Source of the DNA: Lachnospiraceae bacterium
GTDB taxonomy: Bacteria > Bacillota > Clostridia > Lachnospirales > Lachnospiraceae
DNA length: 56,702 bases
Reading direction: 5' to 3'
Assembly (NCBI GenBank): GCA_017962105.1
Contig: JAGCVY010000013.1
Coordinates: forward strand, 1-56,702
The stretch's first letter is position 1. Each line of letters begins with the position of its first letter. The notes under the pieces were generated by a model. That model made no database searches. It saw nothing but the letters and a program-made list of their open reading frames with translations, and had not been told where the DNA came from. Shown here one piece after another: positions 16,968-24,561 of this stretch. The translations under genes and the position numbers were made by a program.

Positions 16968-17702
16968 CTACTCGGTTTTCTTTCTTCTGCGCCGTCTCCA
17001 TCGTCTGGGCGGCGTGGGAGCCTTCGCCCGCTTTGCTTCCAGCTCTGCCATCAGCTTCATCTTCCGCTCCGGATCCTGCTCCGCTTCGATCGCCTTCTGA
17101 AGTTCCCCTTTTCGGTACTCCTTGAGCATCTCCTTCACGTTATTGTAGTCCCGTTCAAACAAAAGCTCGCTGATCTGCTCGTGGAGTTTTGCCTCCGGGA
17201 TCTTCTCCGGAACCCGCTCCAAAACCTTCGCGATGACAAAGTCCTTACCTTTGTCTTTGTATTTAGGCATGCCGTTCCACAGCTGTAGAATGGCTAACTC
17301 CGGCCGCCAGAGGATCTCCATTTTCCGCTTGATCTTCGCCTTCGGATTCGGCTGGGGTTTTCGCATCATATAGAAATCCCACTCGTCGTCCACGCACTCC
17401 GCGGTGATGATGCCCCAGTGCTCCGGCACGTGTTCCGCGATGTGGGCGCCGTGGCTCGAACCAACCGCAACAATATTGAAATCATAATAGCGGTCGTAAT
17501 CCTTCACCTGCCGCTCCAGCCGCACATAGGTGTCGGCGTCGCTTTTGATCTCGATTCCGTACAGACTCGCGGGCGTCACCATCACGACATCCGCGCGGGA
17601 TTTGCCCATGGTCTTCTCCTCGATGATGCGGACTTTTCCGTAGGTCTCCTCGAGATACTCAAAGAGCGGCTCCCGCATATCGCGGTCATGCATTCGTTCC
17701 AT
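16968..17702 (-). CDS. sce7726-family / MmcB-like protein
   Basis: The 244-residue product contains MGKSRADVVMV and LYGIEIKSDADT, the hallmark of the sce7726 family. The D-V and E-I-K spacing resembles a PD-(D/E)xK nuclease core (R-A-D...E-I-K). The C-terminal half is a charged helical region ending in PRRWRRRRRKK, a strongly basic tail likely to bind nucleic acid. Function in this family is unproven; a DNA repair or defence nuclease is plausible from the motif. It lies 15 bp before the TTG start of the fusion methyltransferase, so it is probably co-transcribed. Confidence 0.72.
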   Translation of the reverse strand: MERMHDRDMREPLFEYLEETYGKVRIIEEKTMGKSRADVVMVTPASLYGIEIKSDADTYVRLERQVKDYDRYYDFNIVAVGSSHGAHIAEHVPEHWGIITAECVDDEWDFYMMRKPQPNPKAKIKRKMEILWRPELAILQLWNGMPKYKDKGKDFVIAKVLERVPEKIPEAKLHEQISELLFERDYNNVKEMLKEYRKGELQKAIEAEQDPERKMKLMAELEAKRAKAPTPPRRWRRRRRKKTE

Positions 17703-17746
17703 ATCGTCAGTCTTTCATCGTTTCATATTTCGGAAAACGGACCCGC

Positions 17747-18652
17747 TCACCGCAGCCCTGCAGCTCTCCGCTCCGCGAGGACCTCCGCGATGTAGCCCGT
17801 GATGCCGTTTGGCAGAATCTCGTACATCGGCTTGCCGTTATCAAGCCTGAGGTCCGCCTGCACCGCATTCATAAGGCAGTGCTGACCCATCTCAATCCCG
17901 CCCATGATGGAGGCAACGCCGCCGTCGCCGTTGTACACCCATTCGGGGTTGAAGATCGTGCAGTGCTTCATCGCCTTAAGGCGCGGCAGCTTCGGCTCCA
18001 CATCGGTCTCAAATTTGTTGAACTCGTCCCGCTTGCAGATGGAGTACAGCAGGTACATGTCGCGCGCGTTGAACTCCGCGATTTTCTCCTCGGTCGACAC
18101 ATCGCTGGTACCCACCGGGATCAGCACATCATAATTTTCCGGATGCGCATCCGCGATGCGGAACACAAACCGTGCACCCGACGAATTGCCGAACGCAAAG
18201 CGGGTGCCCACACCGTTGGTGCGCGTCGCGATGACGGACTGGACCAGTTCATCCGCCGGCTCGATGTACTCCTTCGACCAGAAACCCTGGCACCGGCCGG
18301 TCTCGTCACGGTATTCATTGGCCACCGGGATCAGAATGTAGGCGCCGCCGATCCGCTTCTGGTACTCGTCCGAAGCGTACAGTTCCGCGCCGGTATAGTT
18401 GATGCAGGTATCCCCCACGAGCGCATTGCTGGTGCCGTGGAAGAAGATAAGGATCGGGTAATCCCCCTTCTGCGGCCAGCCGTATCCGGTGGGGTCGAAA
18501 AAGTAATACTTCATCTTCGTCCCGTCACTTGCCGTAAACCAGTCCGTCACGAACCGGTCAAAGTATTGTCCGACCTTGTAAGTCGGGCCGTATGAAATGA
18601 ATCCTCCCTCGGGAATCTGGTCTGCCCAGGGCGGTGTCGGTCTGTCTGCCAT
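17747..18652 (-). CDS. Alpha/beta hydrolase (esterase / PHB depolymerase-like)
   Basis: The 301-residue product has an oxyanion-type PILIFFHGTSNAL, a nucleophile elbow G-N-S-S-G-A near 155, and a late GQHCLMNAV supplying the likely catalytic histidine. This fits the feruloyl esterase / PHB depolymerase-like clan. No signal peptide is seen, so it is probably cytoplasmic. AAAAGGAG precedes the ATG. It is followed by the sce7726 gene and preceded by a TIM-barrel isomerase (13 bp), a pairing that suggests use of a plant-derived or sugar ester, but the substrate is not known. Confidence 0.8.
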   Translation of the reverse strand: MADRPTPPWADQIPEGGFISYGPTYKVGQYFDRFVTDWFTASDGTKMKYYFFDPTGYGWPQKGDYPILIFFHGTSNALVGDTCINYTGAELYASDEYQKRIGGAYILIPVANEYRDETGRCQGFWSKEYIEPADELVQSVIATRTNGVGTRFAFGNSSGARFVFRIADAHPENYDVLIPVGTSDVSTEEKIAEFNARDMYLLYSICKRDEFNKFETDVEPKLPRLKAMKHCTIFNPEWVYNGDGGVASIMGGIEMGQHCLMNAVQADLRLDNGKPMYEILPNGITGYIAEVLAERRAAGLR

Positions 18653-18665
18653 AGTTTTTCTCCTT

Positions 18666-19478
18666 TTACTGTTTCATCTGTTCTCTGATATATGCCACCT
18701 GCCGGTTCAACATGTCGAAATCCACCACGCCGTCCTTGCCGAAGGCCGTGGATTCGAGGGTAAATGTCCCGTCGTATCCGGTGCCCTTCACAAACCGGAA
18801 GAACTCCTCGAAGTCAATGTGGCCTGCGCCGATGGGAAGCGTCTTCAGCGCCGTCCAGTCCTTGATGCCACCGGCGTAGTCGTTGACGTGGTAATGCTTC
18901 ACCAAACCGTCCTTCCAAGCCCAGGAAGCGTCGCCGTCGTAGTACTCCTGCAGCTGTCCGTGGAACGCCGCCATCTTCGTGTCGAAGATGAAGTGCGGCT
19001 CCTCATACATGTCGGCCAGTTTGCGCCAATACAGCATGGGATCCGCGTTGAAGCACACGACATTTTCCACCAGAAGATCCACGCCGTGGTCCGCCGAGAT
19101 TTTCCGAAGGGTTCCGTAGGCCTTCAGGTTGTTGTCGATGAAAAAGTCCGAGATCTGCCCGTTCCAGAGGTGGAACACCATCTTTGTTGCGCCGAGGGCT
19201 TCCGCCATCTTCGCGTTGATCTCCACCTGGGATTCGGCAAGCGCAAAATCCCCCTTCGACGCCTCCTCGCCCACCGTCTTCTGGCAGTGGAACACCGGGA
19301 TGTGGAGCCCTAAACTCCGGACATAGTCCGTAACCTCCTCCACGTTGTCGTACCAGGTGCTGTACATCATCATCTCAAGACCATCGCCGGTGAGTTGTTT
19401 CACAAAATCCCCTAAAAGCCGCGGGTTGCGACCATTCGGGCGCCCGATCAGCGCGCCGGTAGAACATAAAACTTCCAT
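18666..19478 (-). CDS. Sugar phosphate isomerase/epimerase (AP-endonuclease-2-like TIM barrel)
   Basis: The 270-residue product starts MEVLCSTGALIGRPNGRNPR and shows the metal ligands of the xylose-isomerase-like TIM barrel: H in MVFHLWNG, E in LLVENVVC, D in FIFDTKMAAFH, H in VKHYHVNDY, and a final TLESTAFG. It probably isomerises or epimerises a sugar or inositol derivative in the cytoplasm. The start at 19478 is preferred to 19517 because the upstream 13 residues are a low-complexity RRRNKRERQR run and an AGAAAGG lies before 19478. It is operonic with the esterase downstream. Confidence 0.8.
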   Translation of the reverse strand: MEVLCSTGALIGRPNGRNPRLLGDFVKQLTGDGLEMMMYSTWYDNVEEVTDYVRSLGLHIPVFHCQKTVGEEASKGDFALAESQVEINAKMAEALGATKMVFHLWNGQISDFFIDNNLKAYGTLRKISADHGVDLLVENVVCFNADPMLYWRKLADMYEEPHFIFDTKMAAFHGQLQEYYDGDASWAWKDGLVKHYHVNDYAGGIKDWTALKTLPIGAGHIDFEEFFRFVKGTGYDGTFTLESTAFGKDGVVDFDMLNRQVAYIREQMKQ

Positions 19479-19538
19479 TGGTAATCTCTGCCTTTCTCTT
19501 TTATTTCGGCGCCTCAATGGTGCCTCTCCTCCGTTACA

Positions 19539-20351
19539 TCACAGGATCGGAATCCCGTGCTCCTTCAGTTTCAACGCCTTATCCATCGGGATCAGTTCAG
19601 TCCGATTGATGGTCTGGGACTTTCGGAAGTAATGAGTATAGTTGCAGGTGACCCCGTTCTCATCCCTGGAGAAGTCATACTCAAAACACTCCGGATTCAG
19701 GATGCGGTCAGGCATCATCTGACGGACCAGGCCAAGCATCCCGGGCAGCGGCTGGGTATCAAATTCATGAAACCGATACACATGGCTCAATACGCCGTCT
19801 TCATACTCGTAATACTCCGCGTTGATAATGACACCATCCTGGATCGCTCCGTTGCGCCGGTAGGACTCCACGGCGGTCAGCCTGCCGTCCTCATCGTACT
19901 CGCACCACTCAAACTGACACCACACGGGCGACAGATCTCCGTCTGTGAGGCGAAGCACGTTATAATCGATCCGCAGTTGCTCCGAAACGTAAAAGCTTGC
20001 ATTAAAGTGACTCTTGGCGTCATAAAATTCCGAAACCAAAAATCCCGGAGCTCCCATCTCATACACGGTGTGATGAAGTTTCCCCTCGGCATCGTGGTAA
20101 ATCTTTTCGTACTCCTCGACCACCGCATTTTTCGGAAGCGACTTGTGTTCCTTCGTGAAAAGATACTTTTGCTCCCGAATGTGAGGAATGAGGAAACGGC
20201 TGTACAGTTCATCCAGCCCGTCCCAGATCGGACCTTTCGCATACCGCACCTCGTCCTCCACCGTAAAATCCGGCTCATAGGTCAGAACATATTTATCCCG
20301 CAGCTCCGCAAACTTCGCCAACATCCCTTCCTTGTCAAACTCCCGATACAT
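19539..20351 (-). CDS. Uncharacterised protein
   Basis: The 270-residue product is not recognised. It is soluble, acidic and beta-rich, with many aromatic strands such as RIDYNVLRLTDGDLSPVWCQ and EWCEYDEDGRLTAVESYRRN. The latter resembles the D-x-D-G-R turns of YD-like or MORN-like repeats (EYDEDGRL, EYEDGVL). No catalytic motif or signal peptide is visible. GGGGAAAGGG lies just upstream of the ATG. It follows the alkD gene by 57 bp and precedes the TIM-barrel gene by 60 bp on the same strand. Confidence 0.6.
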   Translation of the reverse strand: MYREFDKEGMLAKFAELRDKYVLTYEPDFTVEDEVRYAKGPIWDGLDELYSRFLIPHIREQKYLFTKEHKSLPKNAVVEEYEKIYHDAEGKLHHTVYEMGAPGFLVSEFYDAKSHFNASFYVSEQLRIDYNVLRLTDGDLSPVWCQFEWCEYDEDGRLTAVESYRRNGAIQDGVIINAEYYEYEDGVLSHVYRFHEFDTQPLPGMLGLVRQMMPDRILNPECFEYDFSRDENGVTCNYTHYFRKSQTINRTELIPMDKALKLKEHGIPIL

Positions 20352-20408
20352 TCCCTTTCCCCTTTCTCTCTTCGCGCATAAACCCCTTCTTCGGAAAATG
20401 ACGCCTTC

Positions 20409-21095
20409 TTACGCCTTCGGCACCTTCAATGTCCGCAGATACTCCTTCTGTTCCGGTGTGATCCGGTAGCTCTCCGTCGCCTTCTGGATTGCCTTGTTGT
20501 GCGTCCACGGGGCAAGCTTCCGCCCTGTCAGGTACGGCACGATCGCCTCGTACTGCTTCGCAAGGGCCGTCGCAAAATACCACGCGATCATCATATTCAC
20601 GTAGTACTCGTCGGACCGGAGTCCCGCTACCCACTGAGGATACTCCGGCTGAAAATCCCCGTCCAGATAATGCTCCATCAGCATCCCGACGCCGAAGCGG
20701 ATCGTGTAGGTCTCCTTTGATGAAATCCATCTGCGGATCGTCGGAAGGAACTCCGCCTTGTGCTTTGCGAACACCTTCGGAGACATCTGGTCACAGGTAG
20801 CCCAGTTGTCCACATAGGGAAGGAACCGTTCCACCTCGCGTAGGCAATTCTCATAGTCTTTCATGCCGGACAGGATGAACGCATGCAGCTGGTTCTCATC
20901 GAAATAGCGATGGGGCAGATCCGCCAGGAAGGCGTCGCAATCCTCCCGCTTCGCCACCTCCTTCGCAAGCGCCCGAAGCGCCGGGGTCCGCACGCCGATG
21001 ATGGAATCCGGCTGCACGGTGGGGATCAGCTTGCCCTGAAACTCCCCGTAGGCCTTGTCCTGCTGCTCAAACAACAGCTCCTGAATGGACTTCAT
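20409..21095 (-). CDS. AlkD-like DNA alkylation repair protein
   Basis: The 228-residue all-helical HEAT-repeat protein carries YGEFQGKLIPTV, GVRTPALRALAKEVAK, NWATCDQMS (the D of AlkD substrate handling) and the tail MMIAWYFATALAKQYE. AlkD excises positively charged alkylated bases without base flipping. The length matches the family. The ATG at 21095 is part of a CATTTTCCG motif, and a second, inverted copy lies 27 bp further upstream. TGGTATACT, an extended -10, is at about 21157-21165 on the minus strand, so transcription of the minus-strand accessory block may begin here. Confidence 0.85.
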   Translation of the reverse strand: MKSIQELLFEQQDKAYGEFQGKLIPTVQPDSIIGVRTPALRALAKEVAKREDCDAFLADLPHRYFDENQLHAFILSGMKDYENCLREVERFLPYVDNWATCDQMSPKVFAKHKAEFLPTIRRWISSKETYTIRFGVGMLMEHYLDGDFQPEYPQWVAGLRSDEYYVNMMIAWYFATALAKQYEAIVPYLTGRKLAPWTHNKAIQKATESYRITPEQKEYLRTLKVPKA

Positions 21096-21221
21096 TTTCC
21101 GATCCTCCGAAAATCATAAAAGCGCCTGCGGAAAATGCAGGTAAATATGCGCATAGTATACCATAGATTCCCTTATTATTCCACTTCTTTCACCTCATCG
21201 CACCTCCTTTTCAATCAAGGG

Positions 21222-21250
21222 TTTCGCCGGAGGGCAATCTGTGGTATACT
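21222..21250 (+). promoter_or_regulatory. Probable promoter of the TlpA operon
   Basis: TATACT at 21245-21250 with a 17-bp spacer from a weak -35, TTTCGC (21222-21227). The start codon follows 30 bp later at 21280. Confidence 0.4.
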
Positions 21251-21279
21251 CTTCCGAGAACCAAACGGGAGGAATTCCA

Positions 21280-21936
21280 ATGAAAAAGAAACCGATGAAA
21301 GTAATGAAAAGAAAACTGACGGTCCTTTTGGCCGCCTTGACGCTGGTGGCAGCGGTTGTGCTGGTAAGCGGCTGCGGAAAGGATCCCGGCGATGATCTTC
21401 CGATCGTCACCGCAACCCCGACCGTCTCCGGCGGAGACCCTTCCGCTGCTCCGACCCCTGACCGTTTTCCCAACCGGGCCAACGCCGATACCGGCAAGGG
21501 AACGCCGAAGGAACTGGAAGCGGGCGATGTCGCTCCGGAGTTCAGTCTTACCATGATGGACGGAAGCACGTTCCGCATGTCGGAGCATGATGACGAGGTT
21601 GTCCTTCTGAACTTCTGGGCAACCTGGTGCGGCCCGTGCGTCAACGAGATGCCGGATCTGATGCAGCTTGCTTCCGAGAACATTCCCGGTTTCACCATCT
21701 GCTTCATAAGCATCGACGACAGCGTTTCCGACGTCAAGGATTTTCTGTCGAACAAATCGTATAACAACAGCATTATCGGCTACGACAAGGGGGCCCGGAT
21801 CTGCAGCTACTATCCGACCGGCGGAATCCCTTACACCGTCACCGTTGTAAACGGCGTTGTCAAGGAGACCGTTCTCGGCTCCCGTTCCTACGACAAGTAC
21901 AAGGCACTGGTAACCAACGCCCTGTCCGGAAAATAA
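21280..21936 (+). CDS. TlpA-family thioredoxin-like lipoprotein
   Basis: The 218-residue product has a lipoprotein signal peptide ending L-V-S-G-C (C32). A Thr/Pro/Ser-rich linker to about residue 75 follows, then a TlpA/ResA-type thioredoxin domain with active site W-C-G-P-C (C117, C120) and the cis-proline loop GGIPYTV. It is anchored outside the membrane, where it should reduce disulfides or peroxides. GGGAGG precedes the ATG at 21280; the in-frame upstream start at 21241 lies on the promoter. It is followed 19 bp later by a polytopic 4Fe-4S protein that could supply its electrons. Confidence 0.88.
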   Translation: MKKKPMKVMKRKLTVLLAALTLVAAVVLVSGCGKDPGDDLPIVTATPTVSGGDPSAAPTPDRFPNRANADTGKGTPKELEAGDVAPEFSLTMMDGSTFRMSEHDDEVVLLNFWATWCGPCVNEMPDLMQLASENIPGFTICFISIDDSVSDVKDFLSNKSYNNSIIGYDKGARICSYYPTGGIPYTVTVVNGVVKETVLGSRSYDKYKALVTNALSGK

Positions 21937-21955
21937 ACCGGCGATGGAGACTTCC

Positions 21956-23104
21956 ATGATTTCTCACAACTCCCAAAACGAGAAGCCCGATTCCCCGAAA
22001 CAGCAGGCGAAGGCCTCGCCCCGCGGACGGCGCACACAGCGCATCCGCCGCTACACACAGCTGATGGCGGCGGTGCTGTACAACTGCCATTTTACGGGGT
22101 TTGCCGAAGGCAGGATCTATCAGGGAAAGTTCAAGGGCGTATGCACCCCGGGTCTGAACTGCTACTCCTGCCCGGGGGCTGTTGCGGCGTGCCCTCTCGG
22201 CAGTCTACAGGGCGCTCTGGTGAGTTCGAAATACCGTTTCCCATACTATATTCTCGGCACGCTTCTTTTGATGGGGCTCTTTCTGGGCCGCTTCATCTGC
22301 GGTTTTCTCTGCCCCTTCGGCCTTCTGCAGGAGCTTCTGCACAAGCTTCCCTCGCCGAAGATCCGCAAGAGCCGTGCTACGCGCATACTCTCCTACGGCA
22401 AATACGTCATCCTTGCATTGTTCGTCGTGGCGATCCCCCTTTGGAAACTCGCCCCCGGCTTCTGCAAATACATCTGCCCTGCCGGCACCTTTGAGGCCGG
22501 CCTGCCGCTCACCTTTAAGAACAAAGCCCTCCGGGAACTGACCGGCACCCTCTTCTCCTGGAAGGTGATGCTTCTCACGGTGATCGTGGTTTTGTGCGTC
22601 CTCTGTTTCCGCGCCTTCTGCCGCTTTCTCTGCCCGTTAGGCGCCATCTACTCGTTCTTCAACCCGGTCTCCTTATTCGGCGTCCGCGTCGACCAAACCC
22701 TCTGCACCCATTGTGACGCCTGCGTCCACCGCTGTCCGATGGACATCAAAAAAGTCCGCGATCACGAGTGCATCCAGTGCGGTCTCTGCATCGACTCCTG
22801 CCCGACCGGGGCGATTCATTTCGGAGTGAAGGATGGGAGTGGAAAAGTTTCTTTGGACACCTCGGCGAGTGCTGCGGTTTCTGCAGAGAAGACTAATAGT
22901 ACATCAAATACCGGTCGCACACCTGACATCGGCGGACTCTCTGCGGAAAATGTACAAGCCCGCCGCAAAATCCGTCTTGCCATCGCTATCGCACTTCTGG
23001 CAGCCGGCATCGCCCTCCTTGCAATCGGCCTGCACGCGGGCAATTTCCGCAGTGTGATGAACAAGGCGATCCGCATCTGTTACGAGTGCATCGGGATCGG
23101 ATGA
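21956..23104 (+). CDS. Membrane 4Fe-4S protein of NapH/polyferredoxin type
   Basis: The ~382-residue membrane protein has several hydrophobic segments. It has repeated Cys-x3-Cys-Pro loops (CGFLCPFG, CKYICPAG, CRFLCPLG) plus an N-terminal CYSCPGAVAACPLG. Two classical ferredoxin motifs follow (CTHCDACVHRCPMD and CIQCGLCIDSCPTG). This matches NapH/CcoG/NosR-like electron carriers. A Ser/Thr-rich stretch and one last transmembrane helix close the protein. The start at 21956 has GGAG 6 nt upstream; 21944 is an alternative with a weaker site. Paired with TlpA it probably moves electrons across the membrane to the extracytoplasmic thioredoxin. Confidence 0.85.
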   Translation: MISHNSQNEKPDSPKQQAKASPRGRRTQRIRRYTQLMAAVLYNCHFTGFAEGRIYQGKFKGVCTPGLNCYSCPGAVAACPLGSLQGALVSSKYRFPYYILGTLLLMGLFLGRFICGFLCPFGLLQELLHKLPSPKIRKSRATRILSYGKYVILALFVVAIPLWKLAPGFCKYICPAGTFEAGLPLTFKNKALRELTGTLFSWKVMLLTVIVVLCVLCFRAFCRFLCPLGAIYSFFNPVSLFGVRVDQTLCTHCDACVHRCPMDIKKVRDHECIQCGLCIDSCPTGAIHFGVKDGSGKVSLDTSASAAVSAEKTNSTSNTGRTPDIGGLSAENVQARRKIRLAIAIALLAAGIALLAIGLHAGNFRSVMNKAIRICYECIGIG

Positions 23105-23118
23105 TGGGTGTTTTTCCA

Positions 23119-23147
23119 TTGACAAATATGTCGGTTGGATTTATCCT
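23119..23147 (+). promoter_or_regulatory. Promoter of the GMP synthase gene
   Basis: TTGACA at 23119-23124, a 17-bp spacer, and TATCCT at 23142-23147. The GGAGG of the gene lies about 30 bp downstream. No purine riboswitch is seen in the short leader. Confidence 0.6.
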
Positions 23148-23191
23148 TAAAGTACTTTTTATAACTACTATCATCACGGAGGAAACGTACT

Positions 23192-24175
23192 ATGGACAGT
23201 AACAAGAGACCGGATTCGATGGAACGTATCACCACACCCGAACTTGCAAAAGCCTTTATCGACGAGCAGGTTGCTGCAGTCAAGGCACAGGTCGGTGACA
23301 AGAAGGTTCTGCTTGCTCTTTCAGGCGGCGTTGACAGCTCGGTTGTCGCTGCTCTCCTGATCAAGGCAATCGGCCAGAATCTCGTGTGCGTTCATGTAAA
23401 CCACGGACTTCTTCGCAAGGGCGAGCCCGAGCAGGTTATCGAGGTTTTCAGAAACCAGATGAACGCCAACCTCATCTATGTCGACGCGGTTGACCGCTTC
23501 CTCGACAAGCTCGCAGGCGTTGCTGAGCCCGAGCGCAAGAGAAAGATCATCGGCGAGGAGTTCATCCGCGTGTTCGAGGAGGAGGCCCGCAAGCTTTCGG
23601 GCGTTGATTTCCTCGCACAGGGAACCATTTACCCCGACATTCTCGAGAGCGGTCCCGTCAAGGCTCACCACAATGTAGGCGGCCTTCCTGAGGACATCCA
23701 CTTCGAGGGTCTCGTTGAGCCCATCAAGCTCCTCTTCAAGGATGAGGTTCGTGTTGTCGGTAAGGAACTCGGTCTTCCGGACAACATGGTTTACCGCCAG
23801 CCGTTCCCGGGTCCCGGCCTCGGTGTTCGCTGCACCGGCGCTATCACCCGCGACCGTCTCGAGCTTGTCCGCGAGTCCGACGCCATTCTCCGTGACGAAT
23901 TTGATAAAGCAGGACTTGCCGGCAAGGTTTGGCAGTATTTTACGATCGTGCCCGACCTTAAGAGCGTCGGCGTCCGCGACAATCTCCGCGCTGTCGAGAA
24001 TTTCGTCGTCATCCGCGCGGTCAACACCCGCGACGCCATGAGCGCCACCATCGAGGAGATTCCGTACGACGTGCTTAACAAGATTGTGAAGCGCATCATC
24101 ACCGAGGTTCCGGGCATCAACCGTGTCCTCTACGATCTGACACCGAAGCCCACCGGAACGATTGAGTGGGAATAA
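23192..24175 (+). CDS. guaA: GMP synthase, ATP-pyrophosphatase part only
   Basis: The 327-residue product matches the C-terminal two domains of GuaA: the N-type ATP-PPase loop SGGVDSS at 44-50, then GTIYPDILESG, then YRQPFPGPGLGVRC, and the dimerisation end KPTGTIEWE. It adenylates XMP and aminates it to GMP. The usual N-terminal glutamine amidotransferase (about 190 residues) is absent and the ATG follows a strong GGAGG, so this is a complete short gene rather than a truncation. It must use ammonia or a separate GATase subunit, as in archaea; none is in the window. Codon use is more uniform than in its neighbours, as for a well-expressed gene. Confidence 0.9.
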   Translation: MDSNKRPDSMERITTPELAKAFIDEQVAAVKAQVGDKKVLLALSGGVDSSVVAALLIKAIGQNLVCVHVNHGLLRKGEPEQVIEVFRNQMNANLIYVDAVDRFLDKLAGVAEPERKRKIIGEEFIRVFEEEARKLSGVDFLAQGTIYPDILESGPVKAHHNVGGLPEDIHFEGLVEPIKLLFKDEVRVVGKELGLPDNMVYRQPFPGPGLGVRCTGAITRDRLELVRESDAILRDEFDKAGLAGKVWQYFTIVPDLKSVGVRDNLRAVENFVVIRAVNTRDAMSATIEEIPYDVLNKIVKRIITEVPGINRVLYDLTPKPTGTIEWE

Positions 24176-24238
24176 TACAGGGTTTTACCTACCCTTATTT
24201 CCACAAAAGTTTATAGCTAACAAATTCACATTAAAACT

Positions 24239-24519
24239 CGATGCCCGGGAAAACAATCCCGGGCATCGAAATCTAGGTATTCTTCTATTCCGATGTATTT
24301 GCCCGGCCCCTTGGAGCAATATGAACATCGGAAATCCATCAATTCCCCTATTCCGATGTATTTTCCCATCCCCCTAAGGCAATATGAACATCGGAAATCT
24401 ATAAGTTCTCCCATTTCGATGCATTTATATGCTCCCTTGGGGCGAAAAGAGCATCGGAAATCCATAAAATCTCCCATCTCGATGTCTCTAGCTGCCCCAC
24501 AAGTGTGTTTTTGGCATCG
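24239..24519 (+). repeat. Tandem array of five hairpin repeats (period about 63 bp)
   Basis: Five units each begin (C/T)CGATG and end CATCG(G/A), followed by a ~22-nt conserved link of the type GAAATCyATAA-TTCyCCyATT. Arms lie at 24239-24250/24257-24268 (a perfect 12-bp stem, CGATGCCCGGGA), 24290-24295/24326-24331, 24353-24358/24389-24394, 24416-24421/24452-24456 and 24480-24484/24515-24519. Inner sequences differ but stay partly self-paired (for example TATT...AATA in units 2 and 3). Units 2 to 4 are spaced 63 bp apart, and unit 1 is shorter. The array fills the gap between guaA and the AT-rich nuclease-like gene. It could be a structured RNA, a protein-binding array, or a transcription stop after guaA. 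Confidence 0.75.
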
Positions 24520-24561
24520 AAATTGAACAAAAGCTAATAATTTGATGTATGGAGGAAAAAA

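Noticed and set aside
24239-24519. CRISPR-like array of 38-bp partly palindromic repeats with 25-bp inserts
   Set aside because: The repeats are degenerate. The inserts of units 2 and 3 resemble each other (both end GCAATATGAA), arms are hairpins rather than constant repeats, and there are no cas genes nearby.
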